Shown in pieces: positions 1 to 12,500 of a stretch of DNA of 64,000 nt (its first letter is position 1; each line of letters opens with the position of its first letter). The DNA lies in NCBI GenBank assembly GCA_963082975.1, contig OY720344.1:14371580-14435579 (forward strand). The letters run 5' to 3'. Origin of the DNA: Labia minor (lineage: Eukaryota; Arthropoda; Insecta; Dermaptera; Spongiphoridae). The position numbers and the translations under genes are program-made. The notes beneath the pieces were generated by a model. The model was not told the origin of the DNA. It did no database searches and saw nothing but the letters and a program-made list of their open reading frames with translations.

Positions 1-603
1 TCAAATTAACTTTAAATAACACGAAAATCATTCAACCCCTTTTATTAACGTGCTCTAGAGAAGATTTATTTATTTAAAGAAATGAAAAGTATTAGAAAAA
101 CTTTTAAATTAAAAAACAAATTTTAATTACTTCTATATAATTAATTTAAGACTAAGAATAATAATAATAATAACTAAACCAACATTTCCCCTACTTGGTC
201 TGCAACCCGTAGAAGAGGAAAGTAAAATTCTGTGTTATACGATAACATGAGAAAAATTGAAAGACAATAATATAAATTTTTATTAATTTGTAAATTCAGT
301 TACCTACGACTTAAAAGAAACATTTGACGAATGTTTTTCAACACTTTTCGGTTTTATTATTTATTTATTTTTAAAATTATACTTTGAAGTTTTCCTTTTC
401 TCTTTACTAAAATCATATAAAACCAATTTTTACAATTTGAATTTTTATTTATTATTATTATTAGAATTATGAACAGATAAACACTCATAAATCACTTTAA
501 ATTATTCATTAAGGATACTTTTATTTATTAGTATTATTATTTTTCAAATTGTATTTAATTTCATCTAATTGCGTGGGTATGTTTTTTTTTTATAATTATT
601 TAG

Positions 604-2594
604 ACCAGAGCTCGAGGCACTTTGCAGAATCTATAGAAGACTTACAAATTTAGGAGAAGATAATACTTCTGGAGATGAAGGAGAAAATTCCCAATTATTT
701 AATTTAAAGGTTAATCTCTTTTTAATATATATTATTATTCAGATTATGAAATCTTAAAGATAAATATTTTATTGCATTATTTTTCTAATTAATTTAATTA
801 ATCTAATTCTAAATGTTTTTTTTTTTTTTGAAAATAGATATTATTCAATCTGTTGAATCTGTTGAATTTTATTGAATCTATGCAGACAATATGTTCCCTT
901 TCTTTTCTTTACTTTTATCATTTCAACTACGACAAATTGATAACTAATTCGATTAACTACTAAAAATGGCAATTTTTTTAAAACAGACTGAAATTTAGAT
1001 AAATGATTTAATTGTATTATAAAATTATATATATCACAAACGATTATTTCTTTTAATTAATTTTCTTGTTATACACTATTCCTACATAAGAAGATGGTTA
1101 TGAAAAATGTGTTAGTTTTGTTAAAGTTTATGCTGAAAAACAAAACAAAACAAATCAAAAAATGTGTTTTTCTTTATAAGGCCAAAATCTTATGCCTCAA
1201 TTTCATAATTAATATCTTTTTCGGTAACATTTGTTTGTTTGATTTATAGCGAGGTTTGGATCGAGCAACGGTTGGTGAGGTGTTACATTGCACTCTTGAT
1301 CTGCCAAGCGATCCGGTGCTGAGTGACCGACTCGTATCTGCTCTTGCAAGAGGCAGTGAAGGAAGATTAAGTTTGGACTCCTGGCTAAAGGGCCTTAGTG
1401 TTCTCTTAAGAGGAACAATCTCAGAAAAGGCTTTTTTCTGTTTTTCTGTCTACGATCTCAATTCCGATGGATATATTTCAAAAGATGAAATATTCCAATT
1501 ACTTAGGCAAATATCTTAATTATTTTGTTATAATACTACTTTCACTAAAACATTATTTTTATTTTCTTTTTGCGTGACATCCCAATTAATTAAAATCTTT
1601 TCCTTTATTCCAGTCCTTTGATTTTATTTTATTTAATATTTAACGCTTAAGATTTTTATAATATACTTAAAAAAATTTTATTTGACAATATTTATTTACA
1701 TACTACTATAAAAATTATAACTAATATTTATCTATAAAAATAGTTTATATATTAAATTTTAATAGCGAAAGGAAACTTTGAGTGAAATTAAATTTACCCA
1801 TTCAATAATTCAATTTTAATTTGTCTAAAAAACATTTTTAAATCTCCTCTAGATAATATTAACAATAACAAGAGGTCTAGGATTTCTAGTCTTTCTTAAG
1901 AAAAAATTTTTGTTAAAAATTAATTCTTTTGCTATTTATTTAAAATTAATTTTTTTTCAAAAAATTTTTTTTTTTTATTTAGTTTGATTATATAAATAAA
2001 ATTCCATTTTATTAAATAGCAAATATTGACTTTTGCTCTTGTGTATCTTTCATCACTAATAAATTAAATGATAATTAGATTTTATCAATTGTTTTTTATC
2101 AATTATTTGAACATAGGCTAAAAATTTCATTTTTAATCTAATCATTACCAATCAGAAATTAGTTATTGAAAATTTACTAAAGATGTTAAAGAAAAACGCT
2201 TTAAAATATACTTTATTTATTAAATTGGTTTTTATATGTACATATATATAGCGTATATAATTCCAGCAAAACAGCTATATCAAAAATAAAAATCAAATAT
2301 AAATTTACAAGTTTACATATAAAGGAATATAGAATTTCGTTGATAGTTTTTCTTTTATTTATTGTTCACAGGCACTGTTTGGTTAAACAACCTCAAGATG
2401 AAGATCCAGACGAAGCTGTACGAGAGATGGCTGATTTGGCTCTTCGTCATTTGGATGGTGACCGAGATGGCCGAGTTTCATTCAATGATTTTGAAAAAGC
2501 TGTGCTGCGCGAGCCTTTACTTTTACAAGCATTTGGGCAATGTTTGCCATCTGATGAAGCGTGTTTTTCCTTTCTTTCTTCACTTGGCGATTAA
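604..2594 (+). CDS. CLXN: Calaxin (EF-hand calcium-binding, CLXN/EFCAB1), 3' part
   Basis: Calaxin is a calcium sensor of axonemal outer-arm dynein in motile cilia and sperm flagella. Three exons are seen: 604-709, 1250-1506 and 2372-2594 (stop TAA). They join in phase and give a protein that aligns over its length with vertebrate calaxin as I know it. Landmarks are GLDR before the first EF-hand, LRGTISEKAFFCFSVYDLN around the second, then VKQPQDEDPDEAV and LLLQAFGQCLP near the C-terminus. EF-hand 2 (DLNSDGYISKDE) and EF-hand 3 (DGDRDGRVSFND) have all the usual acidic ligands. EF-hand 1 (ARGSEGRLSLDS) has lost its position-1 Asp. The second intron (1507-2371) starts GC instead of GT, and this is the only join that restores the family sequence. 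About 20 N-terminal residues are missing and are probably encoded left of the window. Confidence 0.85.
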
Positions 2595-3388
2595 GAATTA
2601 TTATATCGTGGCAAATTAATTTCAATAATAACTTAAAAAATTTATATTATTTTGATTTCTTAAATTTAGATATTAAAATCCCCACCATCATTGGAAAATT
2701 AAATAATTTGACCTTAAATTATTTTTCGTAATTTAATCTAATCTGAATAATGTTAAAAGTTGCTTAAGATATAAGTTTTAAAGTAGTCACAAATATCAAC
2801 CTCTCTACCGTATAGACATTGATTGCCCTTATACATTAGTAGACTAATTTAAACATATATTCACTTTATAATCAGAGCAAATAATTGGTTATTCTTTCAA
2901 ATATATAGAATTTGATTAATCATTTTAAATGTTATATAATAAGATTATAAAAAAAATATATATTTACGAGAGATATAAATTTAGATTACGAATAGTGTGA
3001 ACCTTCTAATTATGATCTTTTATCATGTTAATTAATTATGCTATGTATATAATAAAAAAATAAATAAATTGTTTATATATTTTTTCGTTTATTCATTATC
3101 TAAATTATTTTTTCAAGATTGAAATAAAAAATTAATTATTAATTGATTTTTTATTTCAATTTAATAATTTCATTTCACTAATATTATTGACATTGATAAT
3201 ATAATATCAAATATTCTTATATAATGTATTATATTATTCTTATATCATGCAGCGCTGTCTTTAAGTGAAAGTATTTCCATTCAGTCTGTCTCCCAACGTC
3301 AACTAAAAATGTATATACCTAATTTCAAATTTAAAAATCAAAACACATTTATTCTTTAAATCAATATTTTAATTCAAGATATTTTTAG
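2595..3388. other. Intergenic, AT-rich
   Basis: Spacer between calaxin and the DUF1989 gene. It holds A/T runs and no convincing exon. The first coding exon and promoter of the DUF1989 gene should lie in its right part, but I could not fix a start codon. Confidence 0.5.
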
Positions 3389-4943
3389 GACTTGCCATGC
3401 AGGCGGTTGGTGCGGCAAAGGTGATCGCCCAAGAAAGTTTCTTTATCAAAACCCCATTATCTGTTATGATCAACCTCCAGCTACACAAGTGAATCAAAAA
3501 GATTATGCACAACTTCGCATAAACGCCCTTTTAGGTAAATGTACTCAGAAATTTATTGTTCCAAAGAAATCAGCGAAAACGTGGATTGTAAAAAAAGGGG
3601 AATTGTGTCGTATTTCCGTAATTGAAGGCTCACAAGTAATATTTCATTTAAATTAATTCAATTAATAAGCTTATTTTATTAATAAATATTTTTATATTTA
3701 AGGTTGGAGATATAAATATCTGGAATTTAGAGAACCCAAAAGAAAAATTTTATTCGGGTAATTTTATCTTTTCAAATGTTATTATATTAATTTTTTATTT
3801 CTTTTAAAATAAAATTTAAAAAAATTAATATTATTTTTATAGGAAAAACTCGTCAACTCCATCGTAGTCATTTGACCTTATATGATCGATTATGGTCAAA
3901 TTTACCATATCTTAGGCCTATGGCTACAATTGTAGAAGATTCTTTACATGGATATGGAATTGATGAAGATGGAGCTAGTGTTCATGATGTAATTGGTAAT
4001 TTTCCAATGAATAGTTAATATTAATAATTTAAAATTCATTTTATTAGAAAAACTTAAAACTAAAATAAAAAATTTATTAAAAGGGAACACGTAAAATCAT
4101 AAATTTTAAAAATTGAAATATTTCTCATATTGTCTGTCTAAGAAATTCATTTTACTTCATTAATATTAATAGACCTTTTAAAATATCAGTCCTTGTCTTA
4201 TATAATAATTCATGAATATTCAAATTAAAACAAATATATGAAAAATATTTATATAGCACTAAACAATAACTCATTAGTTTTACAAAAAGTTTATGATTAA
4301 GAAGTAAGAAGAATTGTAAAAAAAACAATTGGAATAAAACTATGTTTTTTAGGAACAAGATGTGACGATTATACTTATAAATTGATAACAGGATTGGATA
4401 GGGAAAATTCTTGCCATACTCATTTAACAAATGCAATTCGAGAAGTAGGTCTTTCTGAAGAAGATGTTCATGATGTTTGGAACATCTTTATGTGTACAGG
4501 ATTTACAAAGGTATAATTCAAATTCTTATCAAATTTTAACAATTTCATATTTCTTTTTTTTTTTAATAGGATACTCATCAATATTTTTGCAAAGCAAGTC
4601 CATCTATTAAAGGAGATTATATTGGATTTATAGCTGACTTTGATTTGCGAGTTGCCTTATGCGCATGTCCGCAAGGTAAAAATAATTTTTAATTTTAAAA
4701 ATTGATAACTGAGCCATTAATCGATAAATTATTAAAAATTAATTATTTTAATCACTAAGATAAATTTAAAGTGTGAATTGAACGAGCTTAGTAAATATAG
4801 TATATATTGATAGTTGATTAAATGTTTTTGTCTTTAAAATTAATAAATATTTTTCAGGTGATGTATCAATTGCAGTTGGGCAGCCAGTACCAGATTCCAA
4901 GTGTTTTCCATTAGGCGTTGAAATATTTTCTCCTAACAATTAA
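3389..4943 (+). CDS. DUF1989 / urea carboxylase-associated family protein, 5' end unresolved
   Basis: Six exons join in frame: 3389-3635, 3703-3757, 3843-3995, 4353-4510, 4570-4675 and 4858-4943 (stop TAA). Introns are GT-AG. The roughly 267 residues seen carry the marks of the DUF1989 (urea carboxylase-associated, YcgI-like) family: a WIVKKGELCRIS segment, VGDINIWN, KTRQLHRSHLTLYDRLWSNL, a GTRCDDYT segment, a CHTHL segment, NIFMCTGF and QPVPDSKCFPLGVEIF at the end. Conserved Cys and His residues suggest metal binding, which is an inference from the family. The biochemical role is not established; bacterial relatives sit beside urea/allophanate degradation genes. No in-frame Met occurs in the first exon seen, so at least one upstream exon is missing. 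Its stop lies 33 bp from the stop of the convergent coiled-coil gene. The introns argue against bacterial contamination. Confidence 0.75.
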
Positions 4944-4976
4944 TAAATAAACAGAATAATGGGAAAGTTTTTATTT

Positions 4977-7900
4977 TTATTTGTTTACATAATTTTTAGA
5001 TATTTTAATCTTTTCTTGAATTACTCGATAATGTGAAAGAATTGTAGACGTTTTTTCCATACCATTATTTGATAAAATCTTTTTTAAAACATTATACAAT
5101 GGAGAATCCTTAAAAAATTCCTTTATTATTAATAATTTATAAATTTAAATTTTTTATTAATATAAATACAATTTGTTTTAACTTTTATATTTAATTCAAT
5201 TTGAATAAAAATTAAATTTTAATTTTATATTGGTTATATATATATATTATATAAACTTGCCTTTTCCTAGCTTCTACGAACAAAAATTAAAATGTTTTTT
5301 ACACAGGAAGAATTAAACAAGTCAATTGGTGTTAAAAGTATGTTAGAAAATAATTATATTTAATTATGAATGCTATTTGCTACATAAATTAATTAATCTT
5401 AAATAATGAAAATACTTTTTATTTTAATATAATTTGACGAATCATCTTTAAAATCAAATTACTGTATACATAAATATATGTATAATTATACACTATTTTG
5501 TTTTGTTTAAAAATTATTTCTTAATATAATCAATCTTCAAATTATTAATTTACCGAATTATTATTTATATTTTCTTTAAAATATATTATATGTTCATTAA
5601 AACGCACTTGTTTTGATTTCTTTTGTCCAGATTCTCGAGTTGCACCTGAAAAGTAATTTTTTTCATAATCAAAAAATATTTTCAATTTATCTGATATATA
5701 GAATTTCATAATTGTTTTTAGCTAAAAAACCACATTCCACTTCTAACCCTTCTATTCAAACCTCACTCATCTTTTTAATAGTCTTTATAAATTATTAAAA
5801 TGATTACATGGAGATCTCCTTCATAAACTTTATCTGTTTCATATATTTAGAATTTTATTTTTAATAACTCGAAACCCATTTTGGTCTCTTTCTAATTCTA
5901 TGAATAAATTTTTCTTAATTTAATAAATTTACTTGAATTTAAATTTTGATCTTCATGTTCTTCTATAATTTCCTTCCAATTACGTTTTAATTTATCAGTC
6001 GATATTTGACTTTGTGAAAAATTATTGGAATTGATTGATTCATCATTGATATTATCATCTAATAAATCATCCCATTCACGTTTTAACTTTTCAGTTTGTT
6101 CATGACTATATCGTAATGCCTCTCGTAATCTAAAAATTATTTTTTATCAATTATAATTTAAAATTTCAATTGTATTTAAATGACTATTAAATTAAATAAT
6201 GATCATTCCAATATTGGGCATCATAAGCTCCTCTCTAGTATTTCTTTCATTTTATTGAGATTTTAAAATTGTGTAAAAACTTATTAACTTAATTATTATA
6301 GCTCTCTGGAGAGCCTCCCACTATATTTGTTAAATTTACAAAAATATATTGTATAAATATTTAAAAAGAAATACCTATTAAACTCTTCACCTTCAGTTTG
6401 TTCGACTAATAATCTTTCTTTTTCTTTAATAAGTTTTTGACGTTCTTTAATATAATATTCGTTTTCTTGATTTAAATTTTTTAGAATATTTTCTAATGCA
6501 GCAGATTGACGAGTCATTTCTAATATTTCTTCATTTTCATTATTCATTTTAGAAAAATCTAAAAATTAAATCTACTTAATATACGTAATAGGACCTATAA
6601 GCCTAATTTTCCAATGATATTGTTCCTAACAAAGAAGTCACAATTATGAATAGAGAAACTTATGGTTTTATTTGAGGTTCATAGATAATTATTAAAGATA
6701 GCAATGAATACTCTATACTAATACTAATGCCTTAAATTAAATTTTAAATTTTTAAAAAATGGAACTTCTGCGCCTAAAGGACACAAAATATTTCAGCGAG
6801 ACCTAAAGCGGACATTTGGAAAACTTAAAGCTAACATTAAGTTAAACGTCTTGATTTCACATTAAATAAATAAAAAATTTAATTTTCAATATTTTATTAT
6901 AAAAAAAAATCAATTATAAATTATTATTATTATATTAGTTACGAGCTACTCAGACCGCCTTTGGCGCTCTTCAAAACTAGACAATTAATTTTAAATTTAA
7001 TAATGATTAAATATTGATATAATTTATATTCTATGTTCAAATAGGGGTATATAAGAATCTTTTAATTTAATTTTATAGTAATCGGTCCAACCAATTTAGA
7101 GTACTACGGACAGACAGACATTAAATTTTTTGTCATATTTGGATTTTCCATGTCATGAAATGTGAAGATATGTAAAAAAATTTAAATTCCGAGCAATGTG
7201 CAAACAAAAACCTTTATATCAATTTTTTAAGTTCTGGCACTGAAAATATTATATTCCCTTCGTCTACTGAAGCGGGTGGAGTCAACCAAGTGGGATAAAA
7301 AAACATGTCTATTGGCAAGTTATGGTTCTGAAGTAACATTTCATTTTATATTTTACATACACAGCAAGTGTCCGCATCAGAAAGCCATATAAATTTGGAA
7401 CCTAAGGAGGACATCACCTATTATTTTTTAACAATAAGTCCCTTTGGCAAGAACACTTCGTAATGTGGTTCTTTAATCTATAATTGTTGGTTATAATATA
7501 GAATTAAAAACATAAGTCGACCATATAAAAGCTTAATTATAATGATAACTCACCTAAAGATTTTGTTAAGAATTCTCAACAAATCAATTGAAATTCAATA
7601 TGAACTTTTCAACTTAACTACGTCAATATATTTTGGAAAAATCAAATCTTAAGAAATATCATTCGGAATGGAGGTGGATTTAAAATAATTCTTATTTTAA
7701 GTAAAAGTTTTGCATTGATGTCCGCTTTAAGTACTATTACGTTATATAGCTATAGGTTCCATTACCTTAGGTGAAAAATTAAAACAACAAATTGAATTTT
7801 TATTTACCTTCTTCTTCTTGTATTTTTTTAATGCAATTTGATTTTTCCCATATATCATTTACAATATTATATGTTGTTGGCAATCCATATTTTATTAAAA

Positions 7901-9077
7901 AATCATTGACTGTTTCACAGAATGATTCCCTTTCTTTCCATACTTTATTTTGTTTTGTTTCCTTAAAAATAAATAAAGAAATAAATTAAAGCGAGTCTTG
8001 ATTTATGCATTTAATAAAAGAAATAAACAATACTTAACAAGTTTTAATTCTGAATTAGAATTTTCTTGTTTATATTTTGTCAAGATTTGTTGTAATGATG
8101 TTTCCCTATTTTTACAAACGTCCACTTGTAATTTTAATGAAATTATTTTTTTACTATTGCAAATTATTTCTTCGTGTTGTCTATTATATTTTTCTTTAAT
8201 CAATTCTAAATTTTTTTTTATTTTTAATATTTCTTCATTAACTGAAATTTATTAAAATATTATTTGTTTTTTGTTTTTTACTTTTCCGAATGGTTGGATT
8301 GATTCATTCTAATTAGTTTTTTTTAAATGCCTGTCTCCAATTATTTTTTAAAAAAAATAAGCCGAATTTTACACTGTACCAATATTAGTGCGAAAATTGG
8401 TTGATATTTTTGTTTTACTATTCTCTTGAATCAGTCATATTTATAAATTCTATATATTATTATAATAGATACACTGTCTAGCTATAAATTTAGAAATTGG
8501 AGATTCCCATTGTATATGAAAAGAAAAAAGTAATATATTATATTTACCAAATTTTAATGTATCTTTAGTCCAACAATATTCTCACTCCCTCCCCTCTTCT
8601 TAAACTTAACCAATCTTAATGATTCTTTCGATTTTTAAATCATTGTAAAATTAGTTTCTAGTCAAATAGAAGAAAAATATATATTTCCAATTTAAAAATA
8701 ATGTTTTAATGACACCCACACACTTTACTAAATAAAAAGGAATATTCTAAAATCTAAATTATTATCATCATCATCATCATTGAAGGGTTGATTCTCACGT
8801 CCTCCAGACGTCAATAGCCCGTTTTTCCCTAAGCACCGTCTATTACTAATATAATAAATTTATTTTTAAAATTCTTATCAATTAAATTTTTATAAATAAA
8901 TTTTTTAAATAAAAATTATATACAATTTTATTAAATTATTTAAAATTTTCAAAATTTTCTTTATATATTATCTTTCAATTGATTATATTTACCTTCATTT
9001 AATTCTTTTCTTTGAGCATCTACATTTTTTTCAAATTCTCTTAATTTTTTAATTTTATCTGTAATATGCTCTTCCAT
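4977..9077 (-). CDS. Unrecognised coiled-coil protein, seven exons
   Basis: I do not recognise this protein. Seven exons join in phase on the minus strand: 9077-8993 (ATG), 8241-8039, 7961-7808, 6558-6375, 6129-5933, 5645-5554 and 5120-4977 (stop TAA). The total is 1059 nt, or 352 residues. Nearly all of it is Glu/Lys/Asn-rich helix with heptad-like spacing, so a long coiled coil. A short less helical segment near residue 120 contains NDFLIKYGLPTTYN. After residue about 275 there is a basic KKSKQVRF stretch, which fits the RVxF docking consensus for protein phosphatase 1. A compact helical tail ends in KISKNYVNK. Size and architecture resemble kinetochore, centrosomal or ciliary CCDC proteins, but no family can be assigned. 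The exon 2 donor (GTTAAG) is the weakest join. The gene is head-to-head with RalBP1 and tail-to-tail with the DUF1989 gene. Confidence 0.6.
6770..7730. repeat. Diverged repeat in intron 3 of the coiled-coil gene
   Basis: This intron is unusually long for the gene. It contains the word taaagcggacat near 6804-6815 and its reverse complement near 7709-7720, plus a related form (cctaaggaggacat) at 7400. Parts of it (7257-7275 and 7390-7412) resemble sequence near 31380-31400 and 30775-30815. A non-autonomous mobile element is likely, but I could not define ends or a target duplication. Confidence 0.3.
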
Positions 9078-9565
9078 TTTATGGAATTTTATGTAAACTA
9101 CATATAAATCGCTAACAATCAATATTAATTTAACACATCACACAAATATCAATTTACCTATTTTTAATTTCTCTTAAATAATAATTATTATTAAAATAAA
9201 TAAAAAATTTTATGATTTTGGACTTCCCGCAAATTAATTCATTTCTTTTTATTGGTTCCAATTTTAATGTCAAAAAACTTTAAAGGTTATTTTATATGTA
9301 TATATATAATTTATGTATTTTTTGATTAAAATTTATAAAGGGTTGAAACTGATTAATATAAGTTGTATTATTTAGTCCCTAAGAAATTATAAATATGATT
9401 TGAGCTTTCTATATTCTTTTCCCGATTTGAAATATGTATTTCAATAAATTTGAAATAAGATATATAATATCAATCTAGTCATATTTTATATAAAAAAGGT
9501 ATGTATGTTAAAAGTTATTGATCATATATTTGAAATATTAAACTTTTACATTTTTTCCTATAAAG
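9078..9565. promoter_or_regulatory. Divergent intergenic region, coiled-coil gene / RalBP1
   Basis: The start codons of the two head-to-head genes are 488 bp apart, so both promoters and 5' UTRs should lie here. The segment is uniformly AT-rich. No specific element stands out. Confidence 0.4.
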
Positions 9566-12500
9566 ATGGAATTTGAAAGCCCAGACGTTCAAAAAGATTT
9601 TCCTGGATTATATGCCTCAGAAGCAGGTAGAAGAAGTAACGAAAGCGATTGTATGTATAATAAATAATAATAATTCAATTATTACATTTAAAAATTTAAT
9701 TTAACTCACATAAATTTTAGATAGCGATGAAGGTCATGAAAAAGTTTCTAAAAAAGAATTATTGATTGGAAAAAGAAAAGATAAAAAAGATTCTAAAAAA
9801 GATCGTGGCTATGCAGCTCTTGAAGGGGAAAGCTCGCCCGAAGAAGATCCTGAAATAAAGTAAAAATTAATGATAAATAAACCCCCTTAGATATTAATTA
9901 TTTGTTTTTAAAAAGAGATACTTCTTGGTTAATTCAAATGAGAGAAAATAAATATGTGTATATTTTTTGTTTATTAGTTGTAAATTAAAAATTATTTATA
10001 ATTATCTATATATATGTTAAAGGTGATACAATCAAACAATTATTTTAATATTAACTAGAAAAATAAGATAAAGTAAAGATATAATAAATAAATTTATTCC
10101 AAATAATTCATATCGTTTTTCTATTTTTATATATTTTGTATATTAAATAAAAATTTATTTAACATTTTTCAGAAGTCCTTCTAAAACAAAAAAGTCAAAA
10201 TCTTTTAAATTTCCAAGTAAAAAAGAGAAACGTGAAAAATCTAGAGATAAAGATATTAAAGATAAAGATAAAGATATTGAAAAAAGAAAAGAAAAAGAAG
10301 CAAAAGCAAAACTCAAAATAAAAGATCGAAAAAAATCAAAACATGGTGAAGACACATTTGATATTGCAGGTGAATATTTAAAAATATAGAATTATAGAAT
10401 TTATTATTATATTAAATATATTTTAATATAAAAGTTTAAAATAATTTTTAAATTTAATTATTTATGATTTACAGATGAAATGCCAATTTTCGGGGTTCCC
10501 CTTGATATAGCAGTATTGAGAAATCGATGCCATGATGGTATCGATATCCCACTTGTAGTTCGGGATTGTATTGATTATGTTGAGGCACAATGTCTGTATT
10601 TTTAATTATATTTTTTTTTTAATTTCATTTTTTCTTTAATTTTAATTCACATAATCTTTTAGGCATGAATATGGAGAATATCTATAAATTATCCGGTATA
10701 AAATCAAAAGTTCATACATTAAAACGATTATATAATCAAAGGGATTCAGTTCGTTTAAACGAATTTGAACCACCTGTTATTACCAGTTTAATTAAATTAT
10801 TTTTAAGGTAAATTTAAGTAAATATTTATCTATTTAAAAATAAATGTCTTTTCTTTATTGTTTCAATGTAAATTACAAATATGTTTTCTGTTTTAAAGGG
10901 AACTTCCTGAACCAATTTTAACCAATGAATTATCTGCTCGATTTGAAGAGGCTGCAGCTACCAAAGAAGTTCGAACACGACAAACTGAACTAAATGCATT
11001 AATATCTCAATTACCTAAATATAATAGACAAATTTTAGCATGGCTTTTGATACATTTCGATAATATCACCACTTATGTATGTAAAATTTACTCTGTTGTT
11101 TTTAAATATATAGATAAATATTATAAAAGTTATTTTATGAGATATTTTATAATTTTATAAATTTTATAAGAATTTTGGTAAACATAAATTAAGAAAAAAG
11201 ACACCAGTCAATTGGTTGTTAACCCCCGTAATTTGCAATTTTGCTGCTTAATTTATTTATATTCATATAAACTGTTGGTTTGAAACCTGAATACAATCTT
11301 TCAGTATCATTCAAGCCCAAAATGAATATATAAATTAGCTAACGAAAATATAACCAGCCTAAAATGAAATATAAATTGTTTTTACTTTTACTTTGAATTT
11401 ATAATTAAATTTTTATCAAACATATTTTCAGGAAAAGTTAAATAAAATGAATGCACAAAACGTTGCAATTGAAATTAGTCCAGTTCTACAAATGTCTCAT
11501 AGACTTTTTACTGCGCTTCTTTGTCATTGTCGATCATTATTTCCCAATGTTACCATTCAAAAGTAAGCTTTTATATATTCTTATCAAAATATTATTTAAC
11601 AGCTTTATTTATTTGAAAAAATCTAATAAAGTTTTAAGTTTTAATACTTACATTTTAATTTTTCCTTTTAATACTAAAATATATATATATAACTCCTATT
11701 TTTAATTATGAACACACTCTTTTTAAATTTCTATATTTTAATTTCAAACTTTAATATCAATGATATATTAATTAAATATATTTCATAATTTTAATTTTTT
11801 ATAAACGTATATATTTTTTTTTTTTATATACAATTTTACTTTTTATATCCAAAACTTGTATAATAAAACTAAGTGTATTCTCATTCTCTCATTTAACTCA
11901 TCCATATCCTGTGTTGATAATGTTATCTCTAAAAATTTCCTCCTACTTTTTATCACTTAATGTTAATATTGTTTTTTTTTTTTTGTGTTTTTTTTTGTCT
12001 AATTTTCATTTACATAATATAATTTTTATTTCTTTAGATACATACCTCCTTTATCGGCTGCAGTTGGAATGCCGGAGACAGAAATAAGCATCCAACAGGA
12101 GCTTGCAAAGCAAGAATCTCTTCTAAATCAGATTCATATGGAAATGAATGCAGGTCATGTTTCCAAAACCAAAGAAGAACAACTTTGGGAAGTACAAAGA
12201 ATCATCACACAACTTAAGGTATTTGTGAAAAATGATTTATGTGTTAAAATTAATTTACATTAGAGAAATAAAATTATTTTTTCTTTAATTTAGAAATAGT
12301 TTCCTTATTTAAGGTTAATTTTTTTAGTACTATAATAAAAATATTAATCTTACAACTTACAAATAACAATTCACTTTCCAATAATTATTGTTGATTTTTT
12401 TAATTATTTTAGCGTAAACTTCGTACATTTCAACGGGCTCGTGAAATAAATCAACCTCAAAAGAGTTTAGATGATGAAAAATCACAAATTCCTGCTTCAT

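Noticed and set aside
4152-4436. Minus-strand 94-codon frame
   Set aside because: It spans an intron and exon of the DUF1989 gene in antisense and has chance composition.
5292-5660. Small plus-strand gene starting MFFTQEELNKSIG
   Set aside because: It stops after about 23 codons whichever splice is chosen, and it lies opposite in-phase exons of the minus-strand coiled-coil gene.
5898-5932. A 35-bp intron giving the coiled-coil protein an alternative end
   Set aside because: Far shorter than other introns here. Joining exon 5933-6129 to 5645-5554 keeps phase and leads on to a longer coherent tail.
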